The notes beneath the pieces were generated by a model. That model did no database searches and was not told the DNA's origin. It worked only from the letters and a program-made list of their open reading frames with translations. The position numbers and the translations under genes were made by a program. From Hymenobacter edaphi (GTDB lineage Bacteria; Bacteroidota; Bacteroidia; Cytophagales; Hymenobacteraceae), in NCBI RefSeq assembly GCF_003258365.1, contig NZ_QHKM01000009.1, forward strand, positions 105,423-169,422: a stretch of 64,000 bases of DNA, written 5' to 3'. This document shows positions 1 through 8,851 of the stretch, piece after piece (within the stretch, counting starts at the first letter, position 1; each line of letters starts with the position of its first letter).

Positions 1-107
1 CGCCCAAAACTGGAGTTACCGGTTTCGGGCGGTGCTATTGTGTTAGTCGGCGCGTTGGCCAGGACCGATTACGTTGCTTCGCTCGCAATGACGACGGGGC
101 GGACCGG

Positions 108-171
108 CTCAATCGTCCCCGAAATCCGCCTAATCCGTCGAAACGAAGTTCGGCGAAGCCAATTCGTGGTC
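108..171 (-). repeat. GACCACG(G/A)ATT nonamer element at the UbiB stop codon
   Basis: Read on the minus strand, the sequence right after the UbiB stop codon is TGACCACGAATT followed by loosely 9-bp-spaced CGGATT words and TTTCGGGGACGATT. The same order of words follows the stop codon of the vWA gene ending at 19478. On the plus strand the core is three 9-bp units at 120-146. The rest of the first 107 bases has no gene that I can see. Confidence 0.6.
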
Positions 172-1855
172 AGCTTTTTTCCTTCCGAATCGTGAGGATA
201 AAGAGCACCAGCAGCCAGAAGCCGGTGGCGCCCAGGCCCGCCCACGTCACGCCGGGCAGGCCATGGTAGTAGGGCATCTGGCCGGCGGGGTAGTTGCCGA
301 GCAGGCTCAGCCCCGAAAACAGCAGAAAGGCCACCGCCAGCACGGCAATGATGCTGCGCGACACCAGCCGCTCGGCCGTGCGCAGCAGGGGCAGGTAGCC
401 GCTCAGCTGGGCCTGCACGCGCAGGTCGCCCTTGCTCAGCTTGCGCACAATCTGGCGCAGATCCGTCGGCAGGGTGTACATCAAGGCCAGCAGCTGCTGC
501 CCGGTGTACTGCAGCTCGGTCGTCACGTTCGACACTGAATACTGCTCCAAAATCAGCCGGCGGCCGTAGGGACGCACAAACTCGAAGGTGTTGAACGAGG
601 GGTGCAGCACCTTGCCGATGCCTTCCAGAATCACCAGGGCCCGCAAGATCAGGAACACCGAGCCCGGCACCTGCAGCTTGAAGCGGTAGATGACCGTCTG
701 CAGGCGCTCGGCCAGGGCACTCATGCTCATTTCCTTCACGTCGAGGCCGGTGAAGTCGTCGATGAGCAGCTGCAGCTCGGCCTCAAAGGCGCGCATGTCG
801 CGGATGTCGGCCGTAATGGCCAGGCGACGGAAGTTCAGAGCCATGCCGCGCGCATCCTGCTGGCTCATGCTGATGAACACGCCCGCAAATGCGTATTTCT
901 GCTGCTTGGTCAGCCGCCCCACCATCCCGAAGTCGATGAGCACGATGGTGCCGTCGGGGCGCACCAGCACGTTGCCGGGGTGCGGGTCGGCGTGGAAGAT
1001 ACCGAACTCGAAAATCTGGGTCAGGTAAATGTCCATGCCCGTTTCGGCCACCGTGGCCGGGCTCAGGCTCCAGCGCAGCAGCTGCTCCTTGTCGGTAATC
1101 TTGCAGCCGCTGATAAACTCGATAACCAGCACCCGGCTGGTGCTCAGCTCGCGGTAGGGCCGCGGCACGTAGAAGGTCTGGTACTCGGCATAGAGCTTGC
1201 GAAACTGCTCCATGGCCCGGCCCTCGGAGGTGTAGTCCAGCTCCTGCATCATGCTGCGCTCGAAGGCCTCCACGATGTCCTGCGGGTTGCTCAGCCCCTG
1301 TTTGCGCAGGTAGCCGCCGGTCAGCTTCACCAGCTCGCGCAGCAGGGCCAGGTCGGTGGTGATTTTGTCGCGGGCGTCGGGGCGCTGCACCTTCACCACC
1401 ACGTCGGTGCCGTCGAGCAGCTGGGCTTTGTGCACCTGCCCGATGGAGGCCGAGCCCAGCGGCACGTCCTCGAACGCGCTGAACACCTCCCCCAGGGGCC
1501 GCCCCAGCTCTTTTTCGATGATGCGCTTGGCCTCGTCGGTGGCGAAGGGCGGCACCGCGCTCTGCAGCTTGGCAAACTCGTCCACCAGCTCCTGCGGCAG
1601 CAGGTCGGCGCGGTTGCTGAGCACCTGCGCCAGCTTCACAAACGTGGGCCCCAGCTCCTCGATGACCATGCGCACCCGCTCCCAGCGCGAGGTTTCGAAC
1701 ACCGTCTGCTCGCCGTGCTGCCAGGTGCGGCGGCGCTGGCGCGGCACCAGCCGCCGCAGCGCGGTGCTGGTTACCACGTCCTCAAAGCCGTAGCGCAGCA
1801 GCACCTCCGCCACTTGGCGGATGCGCCCCAGGTTGGTCATCGTGTTCTTGAACAT
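170..1855 (-). CDS. ABC1/UbiB (AarF) family atypical protein kinase
   Basis: 561 residues, the usual length for bacterial UbiB/ABC1 proteins. The kinase-like features are visible in order: the family N-terminal KxGQ-type motif (here VKLAQVLSNRADLLP, near residue 75), a GSASIGQV loop in place of a glycine-rich loop, VVVKVQRP with the ATP-site lysine, HADPHPGN (catalytic loop) and IDFGMVGRL (metal-binding DFG). Two hydrophobic helices close the protein (about residues 508-527 and 535-555), as in UbiB. Family members support isoprenoid quinone synthesis or lipid handling at the membrane. Since menC lies 5 kb away, a menaquinone-related role is possible, but that is inference. The start MFKNTMTNL fits Bacteroidota relatives; an ATG five codons later is also possible. 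Confidence 0.9.
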   Translation of the reverse strand: MFKNTMTNLGRIRQVAEVLLRYGFEDVVTSTALRRLVPRQRRRTWQHGEQTVFETSRWERVRMVIEELGPTFVKLAQVLSNRADLLPQELVDEFAKLQSAVPPFATDEAKRIIEKELGRPLGEVFSAFEDVPLGSASIGQVHKAQLLDGTDVVVKVQRPDARDKITTDLALLRELVKLTGGYLRKQGLSNPQDIVEAFERSMMQELDYTSEGRAMEQFRKLYAEYQTFYVPRPYRELSTSRVLVIEFISGCKITDKEQLLRWSLSPATVAETGMDIYLTQIFEFGIFHADPHPGNVLVRPDGTIVLIDFGMVGRLTKQQKYAFAGVFISMSQQDARGMALNFRRLAITADIRDMRAFEAELQLLIDDFTGLDVKEMSMSALAERLQTVIYRFKLQVPGSVFLILRALVILEGIGKVLHPSFNTFEFVRPYGRRLILEQYSVSNVTTELQYTGQQLLALMYTLPTDLRQIVRKLSKGDLRVQAQLSGYLPLLRTAERLVSRSIIAVLAVAFLLFSGLSLLGNYPAGQMPYYHGLPGVTWAGLGATGFWLLVLFILTIRKEKS

Positions 1856-1916
1856 CGAGCGTGAAAATGGGGAAATATGTCCGGGGTTGAGCGTGCGGGT
1901 GTTTTTTCTGCCCGCC

Positions 1917-1990
1917 GATGACGCGGAAGAAACGCAGAGGAAGCAATGCTCAGCGCCTTCTGCGTCAGCCTCTGCGTCCTCGGCGGGCTA
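1917..1990. repeat. Inverted short-period repeat (CGCAGAGG / CCTCTGCG)
   Basis: The spacer between the UbiB start and the phasin gene holds an inverted arrangement: units around ACGCAGAGG on the left and TTCTGCGT and CTCTGCGTCC on the right, about 12 bp apart, with outer words GCCCGCCGA and TCGGCGGGC. The 16-mer CTCAGCGCCTTCTGCG (1949-1964) recurs exactly, reverse-complemented, at 20411-20426, so it belongs to a dispersed family. Confidence 0.6.
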
Positions 1991-2015
1991 CCATCGGCTG
2001 CCCGATACATACAAC

Positions 2016-2047
2016 AAACCCTGCCCCCGAAACCGCGGGCAGGGTTT
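2016..2047 (-). terminator. Terminator-like hairpin after the phasin-like gene
   Basis: Perfect 11-bp arms (AAACCCTGCCC at 2016-2026 and GGGCAGGGTTT at 2037-2047) with a 10-nt loop, about 20 bases past the stop codon. The A-rich start and T-rich end would make it work in both directions. Confidence 0.7.
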
Positions 2048-2067
2048 GAAAATAGCTACCGAGTAGC

Positions 2068-2553
2068 TTACGAAGCGCTTTCAGCCGAATCCGACTTCTT
2101 GGCCGCAGCCGCGCCGCCCTTGCTGCCCGCGGCCGATTTCTTGGCGGCCGTCGAAGCAGCGCCGGCGGCTTTGGTGGTAGCCTTGGCGGCCGTTTTGGCC
2201 GCGCCCGTGGCCGAAGCCGCCGGGGCGCTGGCCTTTTTCGAGCCGGTGCCGGCGGCTGCGCCCGAAGCTTTGCTGCCCGAGCCCTTCACGGTGCGCTTCA
2301 GCTCTTCCACGTCCGAGCTGGAAGCTACGCCCATGCCCTTCATCACGCGCTTGGCAATGCTGTTGATCTGGGTTTCGAACTCCTTGCGCTTGGTGTCGGT
2401 GTTTTTCTGCAGCGACTTCAGGATTTGCTCACCCTCCTTCTGGGAGAGTTTGTTTTCCTGCACCAGCTGGTTGATGGTGTCCTGCACCCGGTCGTTGGTG
2501 CGCGAAACGAACCCCACGCCGGCGTAGATGAACTTCTTAAACAGGTCTTCCAT
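2068..2553 (-). CDS. Phasin-like / poly-lysine-alanine tailed protein
   Basis: 161 residues in two parts. Residues 1-95 are a charged helical domain (MEDLFKKFIYAGVG, then NQLVQENKLSQKEGEQIL) resembling PhaF/PhaI-type phasins and Bacteroidota granule- or nucleoid-associated proteins. Residues 96-161 are a low-complexity tail made of A, K, S, G and T (KAS, KAA and KSA repeats) like histone H1 or PhaF tails, which usually bind DNA. The family either coats polyhydroxyalkanoate granules or links them to the nucleoid; no PHA synthase gene is in this window, so the partner is unknown. It stands alone with its own hairpin downstream (2016-2047). Confidence 0.7.
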   Translation of the reverse strand: MEDLFKKFIYAGVGFVSRTNDRVQDTINQLVQENKLSQKEGEQILKSLQKNTDTKRKEFETQINSIAKRVMKGMGVASSSDVEELKRTVKGSGSKASGAAAGTGSKKASAPAASATGAAKTAAKATTKAAGAASTAAKKSAAGSKGGAAAAKKSDSAESAS

Positions 2554-2724
2554 GAGGGGAAAAGGTTGGATTGGTGAAAACCGGCGCGGCAGGCTCCGCA
2601 GTCACAAAATAGTATGCATGCCGACTACCTGACACAAACCTACGAAAAGCTAAATATTCCGGGCTGATTGAGCGCCACTTTTTTGCTGAAAAAAATCAGC
2701 CGGCGGGCGGAAGCGCCGCGGCTC

Positions 2725-3714
2725 TCAGGCCGCAGCACGTAGCTGAGGGGCAGCACCTTTGCCCGGCCGGCGCCGCACCGGGCCGCCCGCTGCGGTCTGC
2801 CGGGCTGCGGCTTGGGCCTGCCACACGGTTGCCACAAACCCGGCGGCGCGGCCCAGGGCAGCTTTGGCCTCGGGCACGGTGCGCCAGAACAGGTGCCACC
2901 AGTGCACCAGCCCCTCAAATACCTGCACCGTGACGGGCACCCCGGCGGCGCGGGCGCGGGCGGCCAGAGCCAGCGTATCGGGGTACAGCAGTTCCCCGTC
3001 GGAAACCTGCAGCAGCAAGGGCGGCAGGCCGCGCAGGTCGGCGTAGAGGGGCGAGAGCAGCGGGTTATTCAGCGGGGTGGCGGCGGCGTAGCGCTGGCCC
3101 CAGGTGCGGATTTCCAGGGCTTCCACGAACTGGTCTTCGGCGTGCGGGTGGGCGGCGCGGCCGGTCAGGGCCAGGTCGCTCCAGGGCGAAAAGCAGAGGG
3201 CGGCGGCGGGCAATGGCTGGCCCGCGTCGCGCAGCTGCTGCAGCAGGGCCAGCACCAGGCCGCCGCCGGCCGAGTCGCCGGCCAGCACCACGTCTTCGGC
3301 GCGGTAGCCCTGCGTCAGCAGCCAGTGCCAGGCGGCGCGGGCGTCGTCGAGGGCGGCAGGAAAGGGGTGCTCGGGGGCCTTGCGGTAGTCGGCGGAAAGG
3401 GCGCGCAGACCACAGCGCTGCGCCAAGGCCCCGATGAAGCCGCGGTGGGTGTTCAGGGAGCCCATGACGTAAGCCCCGCCGTGCAGGTAAAGCAGCACGC
3501 GGCCGTCGGCGGCACCTTCGGGCTCAATCCATTCGGCCACCACGCCCTCCGCGGCGGGTACGCGCTCGAAGTGCACGTGCCAGGGCATAAACTGCAGCAG
3601 GGTGCTCAGTTCCAGGCCCAGGCGCAGGCTGTCGGCGCTGGGGCGACGCCGGGCAATGGGCCCGGCCGCGGCCGCGAGCAGCCGCTTGACGATGTGGTGC
3701 TGAAAGGAAGGCAT
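2725..3714 (-). CDS. Alpha/beta hydrolase of the hormone-sensitive-lipase type
   Basis: 329 residues from the ATG at 3714; the open frame extends further upstream, but that extension has no hydrolase homology. The oxyanion motif LYLHGGAYVMGS (HGG), the nucleophile elbow VLAGDSAGGGL (GDSAGG), the acid in LLQVSDGELLYPD and the histidine in FEGLVHWWH match the HSL/acetyl-hydrolase subfamily, which cleaves short-chain acyl esters. The last 30 or so residues are R-, A- and G-rich. No signal peptide is evident, so it is probably cytoplasmic. The natural substrate cannot be read from sequence. The next gene (acyltransferase) is on the same strand but 293 bases away, so co-transcription is uncertain. 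Confidence 0.85.
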   Translation of the reverse strand: MPSFQHHIVKRLLAAAAGPIARRRPSADSLRLGLELSTLLQFMPWHVHFERVPAAEGVVAEWIEPEGAADGRVLLYLHGGAYVMGSLNTHRGFIGALAQRCGLRALSADYRKAPEHPFPAALDDARAAWHWLLTQGYRAEDVVLAGDSAGGGLVLALLQQLRDAGQPLPAAALCFSPWSDLALTGRAAHPHAEDQFVEALEIRTWGQRYAAATPLNNPLLSPLYADLRGLPPLLLQVSDGELLYPDTLALAARARAAGVPVTVQVFEGLVHWWHLFWRTVPEAKAALGRAAGFVATVWQAQAAARQTAAGGPVRRRPGKGAAPQLRAAA

Positions 3715-3860
3715 TGCGGGTGGGAAGGCGGAGAACGGTGCGGCAGCTTCGGCAAGCGGCCGGCGGGAGCGAAGGGCGTGGTACTTCTGTAACGAAGCGC
3801 CGCGCCAAAGAGTTGAAATGTATGAGGTTTCCGGGCTATTTGCACCCTGTCGAAGCCGCT

Positions 3861-3953
3861 GTAGAGACGCCTGATTGCGTCTCGCCGTTGAACGACCGGT
3901 GTTGCACCGGCGCGGGCGGAAGCCGGGTCGCAACGCACGGCGTTTGCGACCCG
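3861..3953. repeat. GTAGAGACGC dispersed element with three consecutive hairpins
   Basis: GTAGAGACGC...TTGCGTCTCG (3861-3884) carries a 7-bp inverted repeat (GAGACGC/GCGTCTC). It is followed by a CCGGTG/CACCGG hairpin near 3896 and a 9-bp one (GGGTCGCAA 3925-3933, TTGCGACCC 3944-3952). The first word recurs at 61795-61818. It lies in the 293-base spacer between the hydrolase and acyltransferase genes, which otherwise holds nothing recognisable. Confidence 0.6.
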
Positions 3954-4007
3954 CAACCTCAGCGGCGGCGGCGCAGGGTTGCGCTTATACCACGCGCCCC
4001 GCCCGGC

Positions 4008-5189
4008 TTACTGCTGCCCCGGCAGCTTCTGCCCGATGCGGTGCCGGCGGTAGCCGCGGATGGCTACCGGAATCAGTCCCAGCACCGGAATGAAGAAGGT
4101 GAAAACGAACGGATTGCGCCAGAGCAGCCGCAGCGTCGTGCCGAAGCCGCTGAGCCGCAGCTTGTACTGCGGACCGTATTTGCGGTAGCCGCGCTCAAAC
4201 TCGTGGAACAGCAGCGGCCAGAACGGCGGCAGGTAGAACGGGAAGTAGCGCCAGTTGGCCTTCATGCGCTGCCACAGCTCCCCTACTTGGAAGGGCTTAC
4301 GGCCGTAGCGGTCCACGGCGTCGGTCAGCTCCTGCTGCATCTGAGTGTGCACGCGCCCGGTCAGGGCCACGAAATCGTCGCGGGTCAGGTCGTCGAACGG
4401 TTTATCGGTCCAGTCGGCGGGGCGCAGGCGGCTGCCGAGCACGAAGGTGAGCTTGGCCGGAAAGGCCATGTAGAACACCCAGGGCTGCAGGATGATGCCG
4501 ATCAGCAGCCAGGTGATGGGCAGGAAGGGAATGCCGATTTTCTTGACCCAGCGGTTCAGCCAGTCCCAGCTGTAGGCACCGGGGTTAAGGTACTCCGCGT
4601 TGACGGTGGAAAACAGCATCAGGTCGGTCTGGTGCTGAATGCTGAGGCGCACCACGCTGCTGGCCAAGCGCTGCAGCTGGTACTTGCGGTTGAAGCCCTT
4701 ACCGATGCCCGGCACGCCCTCCGGGTACAGCATCAGGTTGTGGTCGTTGTAGTACATCATCGTCTCGAAGTTCAGCGTGGTGGCGTCCACGCAGCCGGCC
4801 CGCTTCCAGAAGTCCGGAATCAGGAACGGGTTCATCAGCACCGACTGCGAGAGCAGCGGCGCGGCCAGCGGCCGGGGCATGTCGTGGGGCCGGGGCACCG
4901 AGCGGTACAGGCTGGCCAGGGCCACGATGGCGTCCCAGGGAAAGGCCATGCCCGAGTGGTTGGAGCAGAATATCAGTGGCCGCTCGGGGTTGTTGCGCTG
5001 CGGAAAGTTTTCCAGGAAGCCCACCAGCTCGGAACGAAACCAGACGCGGTCGAGCAGCTGCAGCACGTTCTGGTCGAGGGCACGCACGAAGTCCTCGTCG
5101 AAGTAATCGGAGTAGATGTGCTGGTTGGCGCGAATGGCCGCCGACGGCGACTGGGACGGCGGAACGGCGGGGGCGGAAGCCGGGGGCAT
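4008..5189 (-). CDS. Lysophospholipid / glycerol-3-phosphate acyltransferase family protein
   Basis: 393 residues from the ATG at 5189 (MPPASAPAVPP); a longer frame upstream looks non-coding. The acyltransferase motif I appears as NHSGMAFPWDA (the long-spaced H...D form seen in this subfamily), motif III as YPEGVPGIGKGF, followed by RKYQLQRLASSVVRLS. After the catalytic region two or three hydrophobic segments follow (around IGIPFLPITWLLIGIILQPW and near the C-terminus FVFTFFIPVLGLIPV), so the enzyme is membrane-associated. It would acylate lysophosphatidate or a related lipid; the exact acceptor is unknown. It runs in the same direction as the protease gene upstream, with a strong palindrome between them (5266-5293). 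Confidence 0.83.
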   Translation of the reverse strand: MPPASAPAVPPSQSPSAAIRANQHIYSDYFDEDFVRALDQNVLQLLDRVWFRSELVGFLENFPQRNNPERPLIFCSNHSGMAFPWDAIVALASLYRSVPRPHDMPRPLAAPLLSQSVLMNPFLIPDFWKRAGCVDATTLNFETMMYYNDHNLMLYPEGVPGIGKGFNRKYQLQRLASSVVRLSIQHQTDLMLFSTVNAEYLNPGAYSWDWLNRWVKKIGIPFLPITWLLIGIILQPWVFYMAFPAKLTFVLGSRLRPADWTDKPFDDLTRDDFVALTGRVHTQMQQELTDAVDRYGRKPFQVGELWQRMKANWRYFPFYLPPFWPLLFHEFERGYRKYGPQYKLRLSGFGTTLRLLWRNPFVFTFFIPVLGLIPVAIRGYRRHRIGQKLPGQQ

Positions 5190-5265
5190 GGGCGGAAATG
5201 CGGCGGGCGAAGAATGGAGCCGGCGGGGGCCGGATTCCAAGATAGGACTTTGGGCGGGACATGCG

Positions 5266-5293
5266 CCGCGCCGTGCGCCGGCGCACGGCGCGG
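5266..5293. terminator. 28-bp perfect palindrome between protease and acyltransferase genes
   Basis: CCGCGCCGTGCGCC (5266-5279) is directly followed by its exact reverse complement (5280-5293). It sits 80 bases after the stop of the aspartyl protease gene. There is no T-run, so its role as a terminator is a guess; a binding site is the alternative. Confidence 0.45.
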
Positions 5294-5373
5294 TGGGCGC
5301 GCCCGGCGGCAATATCCCTCCTTATTCCCGCAACGGGCCGCCGCGGTTTTGGCGGCCGCACCCCGCCGCGGCG

Positions 5374-6654
5374 CTACAGCTGCCGCCGCAGCGTCATGTT
5401 GGTCACGAACAGGTCGCCGTCGGGGCGGCGCACGAACATGATCAGGCGGCGGCCGTCGGCGGAGTGCAGCAGGCGCGTCACCTGGGTCAGCGACATATTG
5501 GCCACGGGCTGCAGGTTGATGGATATCAGCTCGTCCTTGGGCAGCAGATTGGCAATGGCCGCGGGCGAGCCGGGCTCCACGCGCTGAATGATGTAGCGCC
5601 GGTACTGGGGGCCGCCGGCCAGTATTTCCAGCCCGCACATGTCGTGCTCGAACGGGTCCCGAAACAGGGCGTTGGGGCGCAGCCACAGCCGGTTGTGGGG
5701 ATAGTCGATGACGACGGAAAAGCGCTTGAGCAGCTCAAAGCCGATGTTGCCGTTGCGGGCCACGCCCACCCGCGCCCGCACCGCGGCCTCGTCCGGAAAC
5801 GAGGCCACCAGGGACTTGATGCGGTAGCGGCCCAGCTGCAGGGCTTTCACCCGGCCCAGGTAGCCGCTCACGTCACCGTTGAGGCCGCGGCCGAGGTAGG
5901 CCCGCAGCCGCTGCGTGGGCACGGCCAGGCGGCGGTCGGAGCCGGTTTCCAGCGAGAGGGCGTGGCCAGCGCCGGTGTCCAGGATCAGGCGCATGGGCAT
6001 GGCCACCGAGTCGTTCAGGGCCACGTCGGTGTTGATGTAAGCCCGGTCGCCTTCAATTTCCAGGGGCATTTCCACCCAGCTGCTGCCGCGGGGCGGGCGG
6101 TATTGCTCGGGGCGGTGCAGGGTCAGGATCTGCTTTTCGGCCTCCACCTCCACCGCGAAGCTGCGGAACACGTCGGCGCCGAGGATGCCGTGAATGGGCC
6201 GCCCCACGTAGCCGGAGAGGTCCAGGATGTCGTCGGAGAGCAGCAGCAGGGACAGGTGACGGGCGGTGGCGGCTGTTTTCTCGCCCAGCTCCACCTGCAC
6301 GCTGTCGGTCTGAAACGCCACCAGCGGGGCCTCCTCGCCCACGCCGGCCACCAGGTACTGCTGGCCGAGGCGCAGGTTCAGCGAATCGCGCAGGCCCGCA
6401 TCGGTGATGATGGACTTGCCGACGCCGGTGTCGAGAATAAAGAAATAGGGGCCGCGGCCGTTCAGGCGCACGGGCAGCACAATCAGGTTGCGCTGCAGCT
6501 CAAAGCGCAGCTCGGCCCGCCGGGCCCGGGGCCGGCGCAGCTGAAACGCGGGCGGCTGGGCCAGCGCGTCGGCCGCCGCCAGCAGCCAGCACAAGGCCAG
6601 CATCAGCCCCGCACGGCTGCGCAACAAAGGGAATAATGACCAAGGCGCGGCCAT
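5374..6654 (-). CDS. Retropepsin-like aspartyl protease with C-terminal PDZ domain
   Basis: 426 residues with an N-terminal signal peptide (hydrophobic LMLALCWLLAAADALA, about residues 17-32). Two aspartyl-protease half-sites are visible: FILDTGVGKSII near residue 75 and LILDTGAGHALS near residue 220, each with the DTG triad, so one chain carries both halves. The C-terminal part (VEPGSPAAIANLLPKDELISIN) is a PDZ domain. Such two-lobe periplasmic proteins are common in Bacteroidota; substrates are unknown. It is probably exported to the periplasm. It may be cotranscribed with the acyltransferase downstream, but the palindrome at 5266 argues for separation. Confidence 0.85.
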   Translation of the reverse strand: MAAPWSLFPLLRSRAGLMLALCWLLAAADALAQPPAFQLRRPRARRAELRFELQRNLIVLPVRLNGRGPYFFILDTGVGKSIITDAGLRDSLNLRLGQQYLVAGVGEEAPLVAFQTDSVQVELGEKTAATARHLSLLLLSDDILDLSGYVGRPIHGILGADVFRSFAVEVEAEKQILTLHRPEQYRPPRGSSWVEMPLEIEGDRAYINTDVALNDSVAMPMRLILDTGAGHALSLETGSDRRLAVPTQRLRAYLGRGLNGDVSGYLGRVKALQLGRYRIKSLVASFPDEAAVRARVGVARNGNIGFELLKRFSVVIDYPHNRLWLRPNALFRDPFEHDMCGLEILAGGPQYRRYIIQRVEPGSPAAIANLLPKDELISINLQPVANMSLTQVTRLLHSADGRRLIMFVRRPDGDLFVTNMTLRRQL

Positions 6655-6729
6655 GGGTAGCAGCAGACGGGAGGGGTGGGAGTATCGAGGGTATAAGATA
6701 CTAAATCTTCCGCCCGTTCGCCAGACTTA

Positions 6730-7803
6730 TTAGCTAGGCTGCTCCCAGGGGCCGCGCGGGTCGTAGTACAGCTGCCCGCCGCGCACCTGCAGGGGCGCGG
6801 CTAAGTTGTTGTGGTACAGCTGCCCCGTGCCGAGGCCCTGCGCCATGTCGCCCACGGCAAATTCGGCGGTGAACTGGCTGATGGCATTCAGCCCCACGTT
6901 GGATTCCAGGGCCGAGGTCAGCCACCAGCCCAGGCCGCGCGCCTCGGCCAGCTCGATCCAGCGGCGGGTGGCGGCCAGCCCGCCCAGCAGCGTGGGCTTG
7001 AGCACCACGTAGGCCGGGCGCACGGCGTCGAGCAGCTGGGCCTGCCGGGCTGGCTCGGTTACACCAATCAGCTCCTCGTCGAGGGCCACGGGCACGGGCG
7101 AGGTGCGGCACAATTCGGCCAGGGCCTCCCACTGCCCCGCCCGGATGGGCTGCTCGATGGAATGCAGCCCGAACGCGGCCAGCCGGGCCAGCCGGGCGGG
7201 CGCCTCATTCGGGGCAAAGGCGCCGTTGGCATCCACGCGCAGCACCAACTCGGCGGGCCCGGCCACGGCCCGGATTTCGCGCAGCAAAGCCAGTTCCGCT
7301 TCGAAGTCGATGCCGCCGATTTTCAGCTTCAGGCAGCGGAAGCCCTCGGCGAGCTTTTTGCGAATCTGCGTCTGCATAAAGGCCGCGTCGCCCATCCACA
7401 CCAAGCCGTTGATGGGCAGGCCCACCTCGCCGCGGCTGAAGGCGTTGTCGAACAGCTGCCGCCGGGCGCCGCCGCGCCAGTCGAGCAGGGCCGTTTCGAA
7501 GCCGAAGCGCAGGGCGGGCCAGGCGGGCTCCACCAGCGCGGCCACGGCCGCCAGGTCGGCGTCCGGGTAGCGGCGGGCGGTGAAGTCGGCGCACAGCTGC
7601 TGCAGGCGGGCTTCGAAGCCAGGGCCCTCGTCGGGGCTCAGGCCGGCCAGCGGGGCGGCTTCGCCCAGGGCCAGCCGGCCGGGCCGGGCCTCGTCGGTGA
7701 GGTGCAGGTACCAGGCCACGTGCTCGGTGAGGGCCCCGCGCGAGGTGCGGGCCGGAAAGTTGAAGCGCAGAACGCGGCGGGAATAGTGCAGACGCAGGGC
7801 CAT
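6730..7803 (-). CDS. menC: o-Succinylbenzoate synthase
   Basis: 357 residues from the ATG at 7803 (MALRLHYSRRVLRF). It is an enolase-superfamily enzyme: the KLKIGG lysine motif, LRVDANGAF (metal Asp), SIEQPI (metal Glu), ALDEEL (metal Asp) and VLKPTLLGG (second catalytic Lys) appear in order. The combination, and the start resembling Bacteroidota MenC, point to dehydration of SHCHC to o-succinylbenzoate in menaquinone synthesis; a dipeptide epimerase is the main alternative in the superfamily. No other men gene is in the window. The frame upstream of 7803 has no homology and is rejected as an extension. Confidence 0.88.
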   Translation of the reverse strand: MALRLHYSRRVLRFNFPARTSRGALTEHVAWYLHLTDEARPGRLALGEAAPLAGLSPDEGPGFEARLQQLCADFTARRYPDADLAAVAALVEPAWPALRFGFETALLDWRGGARRQLFDNAFSRGEVGLPINGLVWMGDAAFMQTQIRKKLAEGFRCLKLKIGGIDFEAELALLREIRAVAGPAELVLRVDANGAFAPNEAPARLARLAAFGLHSIEQPIRAGQWEALAELCRTSPVPVALDEELIGVTEPARQAQLLDAVRPAYVVLKPTLLGGLAATRRWIELAEARGLGWWLTSALESNVGLNAISQFTAEFAVGDMAQGLGTGQLYHNNLAAPLQVRGGQLYYDPRGPWEQPS

Positions 7804-7902
7804 CGGCAGACAGGGCGGGGAAATACAAGCCAAAAGTAAGCGCCGCGCCCCGGCGCCCAAACGGGCCCGGCGCGCGGCGCGGCTATGGGTCGGGGGCGGC
7901 GC

Positions 7903-8151
7903 TCAGTCCTGCACCGGGCCGGTGCTGGCCTCGGGGCTGCGGCCGATGGGCGAGCCTTCGGCCGTGTTCAGGCTGTCTTCGGAAATGTCCAGCGGTTCGC
8001 CGCGCTGCTGCTTTTCACGCTCCAGCGCGTCCACCAGCGCGTCGTCGTAGCGGTTGCTCATGCCGCTGCTGCTCTGGCTGCCGGGCTCGTTGGCGCGGTT
8101 GATTTCGGCGTCGGGCTGGGGTTGGTCGGCGGGATTCGGGTGCTCGGTCAT
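7903..8151 (-). CDS. Small hydrophilic protein of unknown function
   Basis: 82 residues, strongly polar and acidic, with many P, Q, N, S, E and D residues and no hydrophobic segment; the only structured-looking stretch is YDDALVDALEREKQQRGE, a possible short helix. I do not recognise the family. It is in tandem with another disordered small protein gene (8302-8583) on the same strand, so the two may be a pair of stress- or desiccation-type proteins; that is inference from composition only. Confidence 0.6.
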   Translation of the reverse strand: MTEHPNPADQPQPDAEINRANEPGSQSSSGMSNRYDDALVDALEREKQQRGEPLDISEDSLNTAEGSPIGRSPEASTGPVQD

Positions 8152-8209
8152 GGCGGCAAAAGGGTTTGGGTGAGAGGAGGCGGAACCTGCCCTGCATACG
8201 CCAAAGGCG

Positions 8210-8251
8210 GGGGCGGCGGTTGCGCAGCCGCCCCGGCTTGCGCGGCAAACC
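8210..8251 (-). other. Two GC-rich hairpins between small genes
   Basis: GGGGCGGC (8210-8217) pairs with GCCGCCCC (8227-8234), and the overlapping CCCCGG pairs with CCGGGG near 8249. They lie between the genes 8302-8583 and 7903-8151 and could end or attenuate transcription of the first. There is no T-run. Confidence 0.35.
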
Positions 8252-8301
8252 GGGGCGGTAAACCAGGGTGCGGTCAGCGGCTTACGCTGGTGGCCGCGGC
8301 C

Positions 8302-8583
8302 TTACTCGTCGCTGGCGCCGGACTGCACGCGGCTTTCCCCGCGCTTATCGGTGGGCGCCGTGCCGGGGCCCTGGGCCTGGTCGCGGTTCAGGGCGGCGGT
8401 GCTGCTGTCCCCGGCTTCGTGGCGCTGGCTCGGAATGCCCGACACCCCGCTGTGCACCGAGCGGTTGCCCTCGATGGAGCCCGCCTGCTGGGCTTTGTCC
8501 GACGATTGGTTGCTTTGCTGCTGGCCCTGGTTCTGCGACGCGTTCGGGTCGTTCTGACTGCGTTGGCTTTGCTGACTGGACAT
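8302..8583 (-). CDS. Small Q/S/N-rich disordered protein
   Basis: 93 residues from the ATG at 8583 (MSSQQSQRSQNDPNAS); the frame runs further upstream without coding character. Composition is dominated by Q, S, N, G and D with no hydrophobic core, so it is predicted to be intrinsically disordered. It resembles short hydrophilin-like proteins, but I cannot assign a family. Same orientation as the gene at 7903; divergent from egtB, with a 268-base shared upstream region in which I see no clear promoter. Confidence 0.6.
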   Translation of the reverse strand: MSSQQSQRSQNDPNASQNQGQQQSNQSSDKAQQAGSIEGNRSVHSGVSGIPSQRHEAGDSSTAALNRDQAQGPGTAPTDKRGESRVQSGASDE

Positions 8584-8851
8584 AAGTGAAAACGGTTTTA
8601 GGTGATGGGAATGCGCCGCGGCGCTTCCGCGGAAGCGGGCCGCGTGGCCCGGGCCGGCGGCGAGTGGCTTGCTGGGTTTACGCCCGACCGGGGCGGCGGT
8701 TGGCATTCGGCGCCGATTTTTCGCCCCGAATCAGCCAAGCTCAACCATACTGCCGCTCAATTATTTAATCAGAATTTCCCGCCGGCGGCTTAGCCAAAGT
8801 TGCCGCTCGACGGTTATTTGTCGTACCTATCTGCTCCTGCCGTTTCTGCCT

